From: Rotaria macrura | Taxonomy: Eukaryota; Rotifera; Eurotatoria; Philodinida; Philodinidae | Assembly: GCA_900239685.1 (NCBI GenBank) | Contig: OENT01000264.1 | Location: forward strand, 1 to 64,000 | Reading direction: 5' to 3' | DNA length: 64,000 nucleotides | Shown here: positions 24,701-38,017 of the stretch, in pieces | How positions within the stretch are numbered: position 1 is the stretch's first letter | Layout of the letters: each line of letters opens with the position of its first letter | Notes under the pieces: model-generated | What the model was told of the DNA's origin: nothing | The model's database searches: none | What the model saw: the letters and a program-made list of their open reading frames with translations, nothing else | Translations under genes and position numbers: made by a program

Positions 24701-25700
24701 ACAGTGAAGGTGACGCCATTATGTCTAAAGTAAACTAGTAGCTACATCGAGTTGCTTTTTCTTATCACAGTGTCGAGGAAATAAATGAGCAGTATTGATA
24801 CTTGAAAAATAAGCCATACTGAGTTAATTATTTTTTCACTTAGAACAATAGAGGTGAATTTTATAATTTGCACCTTTATTTGAAAAAGTCAGTTAAAAGA
24901 AAATTAATGAGCATAAAGAGAATAGTTTGTTTACAATTTTCGAGACTCAAATATAAACTCTGAGAGGTCTTTAATAAGAATTCTGAATCATCGAATAATT
25001 AATATATTAAGAGTATCTTTAATTAGCAACTCAAATAAGAGAAATGAATTAGGTAAAACGATTTTAGTGTTTATATGGATTATCCTCGTTTCAGTATTCA
25101 ATCTAGTTCTTGAACTCAAAAATAGAAATGAGTTTCTTTAATGTTGACTATTGTTATCGAGAAAGACATATATTGCATCTCATGTTTTTAAAAACTCTCT
25201 ATACAAAAAAATGTCATCCCTAATCAATAGAACGCTTTCTGATTAAAACGAATGATACTATTCAATGAGATCTGATACTTTTCGGTTGACTAGTCGCTAG
25301 AGTATATCAAATTGAACAACACACCAATAGCTCGTAGTGACTAAAGCGAGTTACGGATAACTTCACAAAATCTCAAAGTATAGACGAGGAAATAAAGGTT
25401 TCTGGAAGCATTAGAATTTTTTCGTACTGTTCTTTAAGTATGGTACATAAAATCATGTGAGCAATAATAAAAATTAATCAAAATGTATTGTTATTTTATT
25501 TAAACACATATGCAAACAAACTTTTTTGCAAGGATATCATTGATGTTTTATTATTACACAAATGGTATAATTAACAAAAAACTATTATAAATAAAACAAG
25601 CTACCAAATCATGAATGGTAAAAAAAAAGAAATTTTGACATGCTCTTTGTATAATTTCTTTTAACCTATTAATAACTGAATGTTGTATCATCAAAGGCAA
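21787..25700. other. large intergenic region
   Basis: About 3.9 kb of AT-rich sequence. The longest plus-strand frame (23703-24011) lacks recognisable motifs. I see no convincing exon, RNA gene or repeat. The left part is the 3' flank of the PAN/NHL gene and the right part the 3' flank of the minus-strand membrane protein. Confidence 0.4.
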
Positions 25701-26951
25701 TTATTCGTTCTTGAAAATGTCTTTTACCATTCCATAATGAACAATAGTTAAAAGTGTCCCTAATATTTTCAATAAAAGAACAATAGAAAATAAAACAATG
25801 CAAATACCAATCAGAATCGTATAGTAAATATTTGGTATATCCGAAATGAAAAACTCTCCATGTATAAATAAGCAAACCATAGCGGATACATTTGATATAA
25901 GAAATAATACAATTGCCTCTTTAAAAATCAATCCTATCGAAATCATGTTGATGAAGCATACCATAATCAACATATGTTGTAATGGTGAAACAATATCATT
26001 GTACAATTTTTTGACATGTTGGTTATTTTTCAACATATCAGACAACAGATAGTCAAAATCTAAACGATACATATAATGCCAACATGTATTACATAGTGTA
26101 TCATCTCTATGAGCTCTAAAATTGAAGTTGTACTTGATTTGTTTTAAATTCTGAGCAAATGTATTCAATTTTTCTCTTTCAATTTTCAAATGTTCATTGA
26201 AATATTCGTGTTTTGAGTAAACACTTGCCATCATTGAAAACAGAATTTGAAACACCGAGTAATAAACAATAATTAAAATAAAACAAATTGATAATATTAT
26301 CCATTTATTTTGATTTATTAAACAATCAAGTGGTTTCGGACTCTAGAAATAAATAAGCAATTCTTTATTAGTGGCTTCCTACTTCGACATTGAATTTAAG
26401 CGCAGATCCGAAAAAGAAAAACTACTGGATAATTTTAGCGATAGATTTATTTTAGATTAACTTTCATATAAAAAACAAAGATTAAGACGCATTCTTCACA
26501 CTTATGCGTAGCACTTACTCAGCAAAGATATGTGCTCTGCTTTTTCTCCAAGAGAGAGAGAGGGAAATTTGTTTCTTTCAAGAGAGACGTGTTCTTTCTT
26601 CACCATCCCCCTTCCCTACTGTGCTATCGAATTACATTGATTATAAACTAAACCTAAATCTATTGCTAACTTTCACGAGTTTTTTTTAAATTCAGAGCAT
26701 GCAGCTGGCTTACCGTTTTATTCAGAAATCGAAATAGTCATCTCTGTTGTTCAGATAGTTTATCTTGGATTCAAATTATTTTCTACTTACTATTTTCTGA
26801 AAACATTTTACTTTTATTGAATCGTTCATAACTAAAACAGGAGACTTAAATCTTTTCTCTGGATAGAAGTTGTTTTTTTATAATTACCTAATAGTTTGTG
26901 CGAGTTGTTTGTATCGTTTGTCTTATTGAGAACATCTGAGTATGCAGACAT
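25701..26951 (-). CDS. Four-helix membrane protein with CxxC loop (gene 1)
   Basis: The main exon is 25701-26342 on the minus strand, opening after a TTTCTAG acceptor and giving 213 residues to the stop. It starts SPKPLDC, then a transmembrane helix, a loop with many Lys/Glu and the motif CNTCWHYMY, and then three more hydrophobic helices. A candidate first exon with ATG at 26951 (26888-26951, MSAYSDVLNKTND...) ends in phase 1, but the main exon opens in phase 0, so at least one small exon between them is missing from this model. The layout and the CxxC position match the neighbouring gene at 27158-28844, so the two are probably duplicates. The family is not recognised. A four-pass protein of the cell surface or an internal membrane is likely, but no function is proposed. 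Confidence 0.5.
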
Positions 26952-27157
26952 TGTGATGTAATAATATCTGATCTACAAGAAAAAATCAATTTAAAGAAAA
27001 AATAAGACAAGATATACTTCATGTAATCATAAGGAATAAAATTGCTTATAGTGTCTTTCGAATCTGACAAAAACAATGTTACTGCAAAAGGTCATAGCAG
27101 AGTTTCCTAAATAAGTTCATAGTTACAAATATGTATCCTAATGATTATTTATACAGT

Positions 27158-28844
27158 CTATGATTGTACTTCTGTTCGCTTCCCTATTTCAACTTGGCAT
27201 ATTCCAATAACATGTATCGTTTTCAACCATATTAAAAATGTTGGTATTGAAACGCTTGCTTCAAAACCATAGATATAAGTTGTCTGCTGTACCAAAAATG
27301 AAAAAAGCAGAAGCAATGCCGATAATAAGGTTGCAAGTGTAATCAAAATTGGACGGTCGAAAATGATGTATACAACCAATACATTGAATACTGAAAGTGC
27401 ATTGAAACATACTTTAACCGATTGCAAGGCTTCACTATATTGTATTTTCTTATTTTCTTGTTCAATGAAAATTTGTATTTGATGAAACATATCAGTATGT
27501 ATTTTGGCACAATGATAGCAAACGTTTTCATCGACAATCAATTTTTCCGTAATATCTTTGATCTCTGACGTTGATATTCGTTTTTCACGTGTATCAGGCG
27601 TAACAAATGCGTTAAATGTTGCTGAGTAGTACGCACAATATGAAAATAAGACACTGTAGAGTATAGATATCGAAGCAGCTATCAGAAACAAAACCTTCGA
27701 ACGTTTTATTTTGCAAATGTAATCTACCGGAGGTGTCTGAAATAAAAGAGAGATTTTTTATATAGAAAAATATATCACGTAGTCTAAGGATTAATGGATA
27801 AGGCTTCTTATTAAATTTATGATGAAATATTCTCAGCTGTCAACTCATTACAAGTCTGCATTTTATATAATTTGTAGATTCTGATGAACTATGCTTTTTT
27901 TAAGGAAGAAATTACATTCTCCATCTGTTTCGAACAAAACATAAAATTCTTAATTGATGAAGGAATTCCAATATTTTTTCACGGGATTTATTTTTTCAAC
28001 AGTATTCATTCATCTGATTGGGATTTCTTAGCTCTAATGCTATTCTAGCTTATTCATATCCATAATAACTTTTTGCCCTCACTCTCACTTGATGCTCATA
28101 AAGTAATCGTGACAAATTTATCCTCAGATGCTTACAGACTTATTAAAAACTTCCAGTAAATTTCAAAAAAAAGGAAGTCTCGTTGGCTGCTTACGTTTTT
28201 ATGCGTTTTTACAAATGAATATTGTTGTTATCATTGAGAAAATACACGAGTAAAATGAAAAGGAAACAGTGTTTTCGTCCTATTAGAAAGAAAATTTCAT
28301 TCGCTCAACCTTTAAAATCTTTGTAAAAATTAGAAAAGTCTTATTCTTCATGTGAATGATGCTCTTATTCATAGGTCTGATGTGCAAATTTTGGCAAGAA
28401 TAATGTATTGTTCATTACTATAAGATATCATCAATGAATTATTCCATAGGTTTGTTGAGTATTGTGTTCCTACTCTATCGAAAACTACAGAAACGAAAAC
28501 CAGATTTATAGATAGGTTAATATCGGAAACAAAAGTAAACGAACGGATAGATAAACAATGATCTTATGACGGTTTACTATCTCGATGATAATTAAACATA
28601 AAGCTTATAATTCAGATAGATTTAAACAGTCTTTGAGTAGAAGACAATCGATGACGTCAAAATATTTACATATTTTAATCAACTTAGAACTAGCTCATTT
28701 AGCATAGTGTGTCTCTAATATAGAGAGACATACTAATAACACAATGTCTTGTTAAATAAACTTTGAATTGCTCTACGTAGACTTCGTAAAATAAAGTCCA
28801 ACCAAATAGCTTACCATGTATGACTCTGAAATTTTTGTTCTCAT
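27158..28844 (-). CDS. Four-helix membrane protein with CxxC loop (gene 2)
   Basis: The main exon is 27158-27736 on the minus strand, after a TTTCAG acceptor, giving 192 residues. It begins TPPVDYICKIKRS and continues with a helix, a charged loop holding CYHCAKIH, and then three hydrophobic segments, like the neighbour at 25701-26342. Two possible first exons in matching phase 0 lie upstream: 28815-28844 (MRTKISESYM, donor GTAAGC) and 29353-29409 (MSSSSLPASRY..., donor GTGAGT). Each has an acceptor-like AG just before its ATG, which would fit a 5' UTR intron or spliced-leader addition. I use the nearer one in this model. The intron would be about 1.1 kb. Function unknown. Confidence 0.5.
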
Positions 28845-29352
28845 AGGCTTTGGGTCTGAAGACAACTTAGATGTATAATATAGTATTGTCTAAATTCTTT
28901 ACAAAGTTTCGTTCGTCTTTAACAAGAATTCCGCGAAATATTTTGTTTGGAAAAAAGGAAAAAATCATCCTGACTAAAATATATCAAATTGAAAGAGAAA
29001 GTGCTCAGATTCCAAAAACTGTGATGAGTTATGTCCAGGTACGGATCTTCAACCTATTGGACCCTATGAGCTCTATTAATTTGTCTCGTTGACGGATCGC
29101 GTTACTAAGAGGTGTTGAAAAGCACGTTATTTGGACTGGGATCAATACATTTTAATACAGCTCTGGCAATTTTTGTCAAGAAGGTTTTCGTATGTTGAAA
29201 TTTCTAAAGAAATTCTAGAATTTCGTTTAATTTTTGCATACGCTCCGCTAGACAGATTTCGTCTTGTCAATTAAATGTTTTGACACATTTTTTCGAGTCA
29301 TTCATCCTTAAGTAAGTTATATAATGTAAATAAATATTAGAAATCCACTCAC

Positions 29353-29409
29353 CATCTTGACACACTTCCACTGTAAATATCTTGATGCTGGCAATGATGA
29401 GCTGCTCAT
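29353..29409 (-). CDS. possible alternative first exon of the CxxC membrane gene
   Basis: Minus-strand exon-like segment: acceptor TTTTAG, ATG at 29409, 19 codons and a good GTGAGT donor in phase 0. It could be an alternative first exon for the gene at 27158, or belong to a lost third copy. It is short, so support is only splice-site logic. Confidence 0.3.
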
Positions 29410-31555
29410 CTTTAATCTAAAAGAGAATAATTGTTTCAAAGAACTTCTGACTAAACAGATGTTTTCCATTTGTCTATGTTTATAAAAACACCTTTACCAG
29501 TGAATTCTTTTTCTCATATCTCGTTTAAAAATCCAGTTAAAAACAAATGAATATTGAAACGTATATCTGCGAATCTAGTATATTTTGTATTTACATTAAT
29601 CTATCTCGTTTCACACACAGATCTAATAGTTTTTTCAATTATCCATTTATCCCTCAGTCCTGTAAAAAAATCGAAAAAAACCAACATTTATTTATTTCAA
29701 GGTATTCTGAGCCAAGAAAAACTGAAGAATAAATTAGCTAGTTTTCCCTATTACAAATCCTAAACTAGCAATAGAACAAGTATCAAAACTAAGAAATAAT
29801 GAATTTTACGCTTAATTAATCTTATCTTAATAAGTTACCCAAAGAGATCAAATGATAACTAAGATAACAAAAATAATTTAGAAATCAAGAAGAATTGAAT
29901 GTTTATTAATAACATATGTCGAGTCTCGCTGCATGCGTTCTCAGATCATTATTTTGCTGAAACAAAGAAAGGATTAATGTGCAATGAAGTGACCGCTAAT
30001 ACTTGAGCATCACCATCAGTTTTAATCTGTCATTACTGTTTAGAAAACCCCAAAAATCTAGAATAAAAATCTTTTCTTGAAATTTTTCGTCTTTTATAGT
30101 GGCTTTCATCAAAATTGATTCCATCATCAAGTAGAAACATTAGATAATAGTTGAGGGGTGCATCGCACGCATTTTGACAACCTAACCCTGTAAGTTTATT
30201 TCATAATCTTTAACCTGCCCTGACCTGTATGTTTTGATAACGAAGACGAATCCAAACTTTTGAATGAGTGTATTACATAATTTCATTGGATCGGTTTCAA
30301 GTATAAAGCAATAAAAAAGAACATTATTCATCTCGAAAATTACTTATAATCAAAATATCATTAACAATAGCAGAATTTAAAAGTTGCCTTCTTTGCTATT
30401 TATGATGATATTTGAAAGACAAAGTAATGATAATAATGAAGACAACAATAAAGAAAAAGAGCTAAAATATAGAAAACTATATGTACATGTGGTTATATTT
30501 TTAAATATGCATGAAGAGACAAAGAATATTTTCCCAACGTATCTACTTATCAAGAATGTGTTTGGGATGAATCTAAATTGATTCCCAGATCAGTTTTAGT
30601 TTTTAACGTTTTCTCACCAAATGAATTTAGAAAGAGATCGACCACATCTAGTGCACAATATCAGTAACAGGTTAAAACTTTCATGCCCTAACACAGAAAA
30701 ACAGGGCAGGACGGGTTGTGTTCAACCTGCAGTTCTTTAGATAAGAGCAAAGAATAGAGTGATTGATGTCGCACTATGTTCATCTAGGAACTATCATGTT
30801 AACTGAAATTAAGTCCAGCGTCTCTAATAGAAATATACGATAAAATATACCGTGTATGACCTTATGCAAACGTAACGCTGTTACACTTTTTTAACCATCG
30901 GTTTGGACCACTTATCGTGCTCAGCGCTGCTTGATTTTTATAGTCATTGATCTTCTCTTTACTTATAGAAATTATGCAAAAAACCAAGTTGCTATTACGA
31001 ACAGGAAGCTGATTCTCGGCAGCGTTAATTGAAAATTCTTCATGAACGTAGGAGTTGCCTTGATGAACAAAAATTAAAAGCAAATAGACCATTTTGTAGA
31101 GAAATAAATTCTCTATCGAGTGGTTTCTAATCAGCAGTTTTTGAAAAAGTTTTGCGCTAAAAACTTCAATGTGCGGTTTTTTTAAAAGTAAAAACCCTGT
31201 TTTGGATGCAAAAACTAATTCTTTCTCTAAAACGAATGCCAAATTCGTAATCAGCGCAAAACTTCGGATCTGATGACGCATTCCGATCTCTCGGTTTCGA
31301 AAAACATTTTCTAAAAACTTCATCAGCGAAGTTATGTTACCTGGACAAAGTGATACTCTGTTTTGAATTAGGAAAATATATGAACTCTTCGTTATAAAAT
31401 CTACCGAATGTAGAATTTTGAAGTTTCTTAAGATAATAAGAGATGAACAATAAAATATTGAAGTCTGCGTTTTCAACTCAAAAAGGGATCAGTAAAATAT
31501 ACATATAAAGAATATTTGCTGCTTCTACATTCAGATAGCACGATTGTAAATACAT
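29410..31555. other. intergenic region
   Basis: AT-rich, with a 204-codon minus-strand open frame at 30862-31476 that has no recognisable domain and contains inverted AGTTTTGCGCT words. I see no splice-supported exon. Confidence 0.35.
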
Positions 31556-31561
31556 ATATCA

Positions 31562-32285
31562 CATGACCAGCGGACCTGTGTTTCCAATGGAAATCTAAAA
31601 CAAGATGTACATACATGTACATTTTACGTATATGAGCAAAGTGTACGTTTACACTTTGTTTTTAGCACCAAAATGTGCAAAGCGTACTGAAACCAATTTT
31701 TTCGATCTAAAAGACAAAATGTATTGTTCGTTTCGCAGTGATGAATATAAACTAAGATTTAGGAAGCAATTAGTAGGGACAACAGGACTGTGAACGAGAT
31801 ATAAGGGTCACGTGCCTGAAAAAAATTTGGCTAAGACTTTCTCTGAGTTTTTGACCAACGATATTTGTTCATTTTAAACATAGCGCCATCACTGTCACAT
31901 TATGTTGTGTATGTGAATCACACCAATCAGTGTGGAAATGCGATTGGAATGAAGAAAAACTCGACTATGCCTCTCACTCCGACCCCTTGGCGTCCGCCTG
32001 CAAATAAACGATAAATACACATACTGTTTCATAATCCGACGCAATATTTTTTTAAATATGAGAAGAAAATGAGTTTGAACAAGAAAAATAATTGAAAGCT
32101 CACACTCTAATATCTTATACAGTAGGTAAAGTTTTAGAATCAAAGCGTAAATGACTTTTGCAAAGTGTACTGTGTACACTTTGGTTTTTGGAGCAAAGTG
32201 TAAATCAGAAGTAGCAGATGTTCTGTACATTTTACTTCTGCTTGGTACACCTGCTATTGGAAACACTGCAGCGGACAATGACCAC
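31562..32285. repeat. possible foldback repeat with AAAGTGTAC palindromes
   Basis: The left end reads CAGCGGACCTGTGTTTCCAATGG, and the right end contains CTATTGGAAACACTGCAGCGG in the opposite sense. Inside each end is a GCAAAGTGTAC...ACACTTTG palindrome followed by or near TTTTTAG/GG-GCACC-like words (31639-31690 and 32160-32206). This suggests a degraded inverted-repeat element of about 0.7 kb. The long open frames on both strands here are probably by-products. Confidence 0.35.
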
Positions 32286-33149
32286 TGGTCTTTGTTTCCC
32301 ATCGTCACACTCTCATTGGTCGATAGCTTTACTCGCTTTCTACTAGCCTGCATAAAAAACGATTTTCTCGGAAATAAATCTTGGGCCGGGAAATTTGAAT
32401 TTTTTAGAAGAACTAGCTCTTATTGAAGAACAATTGGTGTTAAGAAAAATCTTGAAAAAAGTGTAAAAGTATTAGCACCCCCAAGTTCATTACTGTGTTC
32501 GCTATTTGATAATGCATCGATGATTTTTCTCGATTTCTCAACTGACTATATGGCAAGAGAAAAGAAGAAATTTGTTTTTTTCCTTTGCATATGTTGCCCA
32601 CCGAATATAGCGCCACTTGAACATAGTACGGTACAAGATGAATCGAAGGAAAAGTTCAATGTTAGTTCCAATGTCATTTTTTATGATATTCTATTTTGAT
32701 TTATCTAAAGAATTATGGATACAACAAAAAGCAGATTAGATCTTTCTGCATTTCAACAGTCTTTAGAGCAGCAGAACCTTTACAGTTAACACAACTTTTA
32801 GTGATAATTGCTTTTGCGTAGTTCTTATCGAAATCGATCATAATAGGATTAAATTAAAGTATTATATTTTGCTTGATTGTCTTTAAAAAGAGACGAGAAG
32901 GTTTTTTCTTCAAATTGTAAATAATATTCTCATTGAATTTGAGTATGGGTGGACATAAATTGATTTTTATGAAATAACTATATTATGCAATACGAAATAT
33001 GTCAAATGTATGAAGTAAATGTAAGAAAGAGCTGTCTCATGTGAATGAGAGTTAAACAGATCAGAATATAAATCGAGAGGAGCACGTTGGCGGTAACTCT
33101 TCTATCTTTGAAATTCAATTTCGGACCATCTTTCAATACTCTTGCTTTA
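32286..33149. other. intergenic region
   Basis: No exon, RNA gene or clear repeat recognised. Confidence 0.4.
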
Positions 33150-33306
33150 GTAGCGGCGCCAAAAACTTCTGTGAGGGTGGGCTCAGCCCACCCGAGATCA
33201 TCTTTGACGCTACTACAAAACTTTGTTTCAAGGGCTTTAGAAAATTTTCAGGGCGGGCTCAACTTCCTCTCGGATAGGCTGAGCCCATCCCTGGCGCCAC
33301 CACTAC
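33150..33306. mobile_element. MITE-like element, copy 2 (157 bp)
   Basis: The element starts GTAGCGGCGCCA and ends TGGCGCCACCACTAC, so outer termini are inverted. A second inner pair is TGGGCTCAGCCCA (33178-33190) and GGCTGAGCCCA (33277-33287). The interior is almost identical to copy 1 at about 174-312. At 157 bp with no coding capacity it fits a miniature inverted-repeat transposable element. The near identity of two copies 33 kb apart suggests recent activity or a conserved family. Confidence 0.75.
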
Positions 33307-35055
33307 TCTTGTTTTCAGTGACAAGCTTTATCCGTAAGACGGAAAGACTTTCTTTAGTATCAGTCTTTTGTAGGCATATCTGTCGCTCATTATTGCACTT
33401 TTGTTATAGTTCATATTTTCTGTGATTGACTCGAGGTTTTAAATACATACTTCGACAGTGGTTTTAGTCTAGAGGTGCTGAGCAGTAATAAACTTTTTAT
33501 AAGTCTCTACTAATTACAAAAATGGTCTTTAGTTGTAGAGAAAATGTTTTACGCTATTTCGAAAAATAAAGGGCTAAAGAATTAAAAAATATTATATCGA
33601 TAAATACAATAGAAATTAATATTGAATTTTGAAAACGTGATATTAACATTCAATCGAAGAATTGTATTAATTATCATTCCTGTATAGCGAAAACAAAAAG
33701 AAGTCAGTTTGCTTTAGTTTTATTTTATGATGTCTATTGACTGTGTGCCATTATTTAATACAACAGAAAATATTCTTCTAGATTTCAAAATTCTGAAATA
33801 TGCTCATAAAAATATTGTAAGATTAAGTTGAACATTGTTCGTTTGCTTTTTTCATTGCTAGCTACATATCATAATTTATTCGTTGACATATAACAGTAGC
33901 AAGAGAGCATAAAATTCGTTGTCTTGTAACATATTAGCGTTAAAAACGAATAAATATCAAAAATACACATAGTATGTTAGAAAAAACGATGGAATTTCTA
34001 ATCAATACACAATGTTGGTTCTCAGTGAGTTAAACAAAATATCAATAATTTTCTGTTTTTGATATAGGAGCACATGCTCTTTGAATATGTTCAGACAACA
34101 GAATCATGAGGTGAGAAGCTGAATGAATAAATGTAAATAATTGAGATAATTTATTGCAAATAGTTGTAGAGCATTCGCATGAATGAAAAAAGATATATTT
34201 ATCATCTATGAAAGGAATCTGTTTTACTCAAGCTTGAAGATTTGACGTTTGTTTTACTTTTAACACAATCTATTCATTTAAATAAGAACTGTTTGAATTA
34301 CAATCATAATAATGATACACAATTAAATTGAACCCATGAATTAAGTTAAGAGCCCAAAATGTCTACAGTTACAACGAGCAACAAACATATTTCAACCTAG
34401 ATACAGATTTCATGACGTTGACTCCTGACAGTTTCAATCACAACCATAATTATCGATCATTTCGTCTTCTTTTTTGACGTAAAAAAAAATTCGTTTCTAA
34501 AACGCAACTGAACAATTAATAGAAATATTCTTTCCATTTATTTTCGAAAAACAAATCATGTGTTTGTAATTATTTGAAAAAAAAAGTCAGGGAAGTTGAA
34601 TTATTTTAGTTTTAAAAGTAGCATCAATGGTTTTCTCTAGTTTGCTGATAGTTTAAAAATACAGAAAATGTTAATGGCAATCAAAATTGAGAAAAGGTAC
34701 TTGGAAACAACTTCAACACACGAAAAAGAAATTCGTATCAATAATAGGGGCACAGACAAGATTTAGACGGTTGAAATTGAGTCTGTAATGTGATTAATTG
34801 ATGTTAAAGCTACATCATTATCCCAATATTTATGGTAGGCACTTAAGAAATGTTAATGAAAAGCCATTACCATTAGAATCTCGTTGATCTATATCTGTCA
34901 TTGTCACGGTCTATTGATAAAACTAAGAAAAATGTTTAATTTGCAAGTAAATATTTGTTCGGCCCTCTTATTTTAATCTATGTAATTTGATTTGATGAAA
35001 TCATTTGAAATATTATAGTATTACTAGTAAATTCTCTTTTTTGTTTTCTATGTAG
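33307..35055. other. intergenic region
   Basis: AT-rich. No supported feature. The right edge carries the acceptor of the decayed exon at 35056. Confidence 0.4.
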
Positions 35056-36410
35056 GCATCTGACCAGCTAAGAACGAATACATTAAGTACTTTTCGAAAT
35101 GCTGAATTTTGTCTTCCGAGCTGCAACACTAGTCACAAAAGAGAGATTCTTGTTTGTGAACAGCTTGTGCCTTTTCTTAGCAAGTATATGCCTTATTTAC
35201 AAACATTACGTCATTGGCGACCAGATGATTTTCCATGGACATCTAGTAAGTTTACTTTTTAAACAAATAAATCTGATCGTCCTCAATATGAAAGGTTTCC
35301 TAATCACCGTTTTCATTTTTCCCTTTACTAATCAGACAAATATATTTAGACTTCATTTTAAGAATTCAGTAGCAATGAAAGAAGATACTAAATCCTAAGA
35401 CTTCAGTTGTTTTAGGAAATGCAAAAGCTTTCATTGAAAGATAGGGGCATAAAAACCATGAATTTACCTACATTCTAGATAGTAAAAAATGCATGTGTAT
35501 TATTCAATGCAGTGTTCAATTCTTCATCGAATAATACATCACTTTTAACAATCTAAGGTATGGGGTAAGTTTGTCTCTTTATTCGTCCGCGTCTTTTGAG
35601 CGCATGGAATAGGTTTGCCAACATTTGAAATAATGCAATGTTTCATTATTAAAGCAAACAAAAACTCGTGAGTAGTGATGGGCTGAATTTTCACAATCAT
35701 CATATAACCGTTATTGTAATTATTAACCAAATTAATTTACTAATATAAAAATAGAATTGATTTCGACATTCGTGAACTTATTTTGATAGATAATAACCAC
35801 TTGATAACTTCTGTAGATATAGTAAATATGTATAAGAGACTTATTTGCCAGCTAAATGAACCTTTTGAGTAATAATAATGTTAAATTTAGAAATAAGAGA
35901 ATAATTAAAAGAAATTAATGAATAAATAACAACCATTTAAAAAGAAATAGATCACCAGTAAAACGAGACTAGTTTGTTCGAAATACAGAAATTAAAACAG
36001 CAGATCGTTTTCTATCGATTGGTTATGTTAGAATATAACATTAATTAAAGAGAAATTTTCATCTCAATGTATATTTCAATAGTAAAATTAGACCAAAAGA
36101 AGCAATATAAGTTTCATATTTCTGTCATAATGAGTGACAAATAATGATGAAACTTTTCGAGAAAATATATTTCAATCAATAGGATAAACGTTGATATAGA
36201 CCAAAAATGTCAAGATCCTTCCTTCACTAAGTTCCCGAAAGATTGCCCAATTTCATAGAAACAACATTATCAAGACAAAAGAACACTCCAATCAATTTGA
36301 AGTAGTCAAAAAACAATATTGAACCGCATTGAAGAAAATGGGAACGTTGCAAATTTCGTTTTTTTTTTGTTAACAAAGTTTTCTGTATGCATTAGGGCAT
36401 CTTTCTCCAA

Positions 36411-36532
36411 CTAGATTGATGGAAAGTTGACCACATTCAATAGTCTGGTGAGTTCATGACCGATACTATCAAAGCTTTCTGTATCAGAAATAATCGTTGT
36501 CATTCGGCGACCTTGCATAGAATCACAAAATT
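36411..36532 (-). pseudogene. exon-like fragment with stop
   Basis: After an acceptor CTAGCTAG on the minus strand, 40 codons read FCDSMQGRRMTTIISDTES and FDSIGHELTRLLNVVNF to a TAG. The amphipathic pattern looks like the last exon of a leucine-rich protein. It lies inside the large gap of the decayed plus-strand gene. No partner exon was found, so it is probably a relic. Confidence 0.3.
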
Positions 36533-37928
36533 CTAGCTAGAATTTCTCGCTGGGGATTTTCGAAGCTGGATTTAATAAACTTACTAATTAGCAATAGCAA
36601 CTCCTCATTTATATGGCATCTAACAGAGTACATCTCGTAGTTATGCAAAAAATGAAAATCTAAATTTGGAGAATATTTATTTTCATGTCTAGAGAAGGAG
36701 AGGAGAGATGCTCTAATTCTTATGTAGTTTTACTGTAAAAGATTTGTAATTCTGCATCAGTCTCTATGTTTGAGAAGCAAAATTAAATAGCTACTTTGAA
36801 AATATGAATTAAAGTTTAAACAATCGTTGTAGCCGTTGAATGGATTTGTTTTCTCTTTCTTGCTAGATGGACTTGATGAAAAAATTCTATTTTAGTAATT
36901 CACCATGGATAATATAGAAGAATAAATTTATGTTTAAATGAGTACAAATGATTTGAATAGACAAATTTATTTTGAAAATCTTCTCATTTTTTTCATTTAA
37001 TTGTCTTGATATCGATTGAAAATTTAGAAAAAAAACAAAATAGAAAAAGAAGCACTTATATTGTTCCAATAAGTCTCGAAACTTCGCTAAGTTCCTAGAC
37101 AAAAAATAGTCATCGGCGTTATAGTATTTTCAAAATCTTCTAATCAAAAAGTGAACTCCATATAATTATATAAAAGGTATGCATGTCTCGTCTATAATAT
37201 ACTTGTTCCTATGCGGAATTGCGTAAATAACATAATTGATTGTGCGAGAAACAAGAATTTTTTTTTCAAATATTTATTTAAAAATACTTTCTTGGAAAGG
37301 TCCACATTTAAAGGATCGTGTTCGAATCTGAGAAATGTGCATCATGTAATTTCTAATAACATATGATTATCCCGAAAATCATTCCGTCTATTATTCTTCA
37401 TGTCAAGACACTATATTTGTCAGTTATTTTTCATTACAATCTCATTCTTCTCCTTAGTTATATCAGGAAAATTGGGTTTCATATTTTGACTCGAGACGTC
37501 GCACATAGACAAGCATCGTTGGGAATAGATTATTATGAAAGTTTCAGGTCGTCTCGTTTCTTCTTTCATACGATATGTCCATGATAACCTTATGTTTTGA
37601 TATCACTCATAGCCGTATTTGCGCCAGTCAAATCTCAGATCTGCTCAGACCAATCTGGCATTGACTGACGACATCAAATATTGTACTGCAGCCAAGATTG
37701 AACGCTATTATACATATACCAATAGATTTTGATGTCTTTGTTTTAGAATAGGAACAGTCAGAGGATTTACAATTTTCAAAATAAAGTATTCTCGACAAGA
37801 CTTGCCTATATGTTGAAATGGGGGCACTAGGACAATTCGTTGTAAGAAAATTCTTTGTTTAAACGATGCATCGTACATGCTTTTTATTGCTGTGTTACAC
37901 ATTGACATAATTATATATACATAATTAA

Positions 37929-38017
37929 AAGCATTTTATTTGTATTTATTGTCGTGATTAAATGTCATTGTCTATCAATGACATTTAATCACGATAATAA
38001 ACAAAAATAAAATACTT
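37929..38017. repeat. near-perfect 42-bp-arm hairpin
   Basis: 37929-37970 and 37976-38017 are reverse complements with only a few mismatches and a five-base loop (TCTAT). The inner 17 pairs (GTGATTAAATGTCATTG) are perfect. It could be the remnant of a miniature foldback element, a cruciform-forming site, or a small-RNA precursor. Confidence 0.7.

Noticed and set aside
30862-31476. Minus-strand open frame of 204 codons
   Set aside because: Long, but without recognisable motif, with internal inverted words, and no splice or neighbour support; left uncalled.
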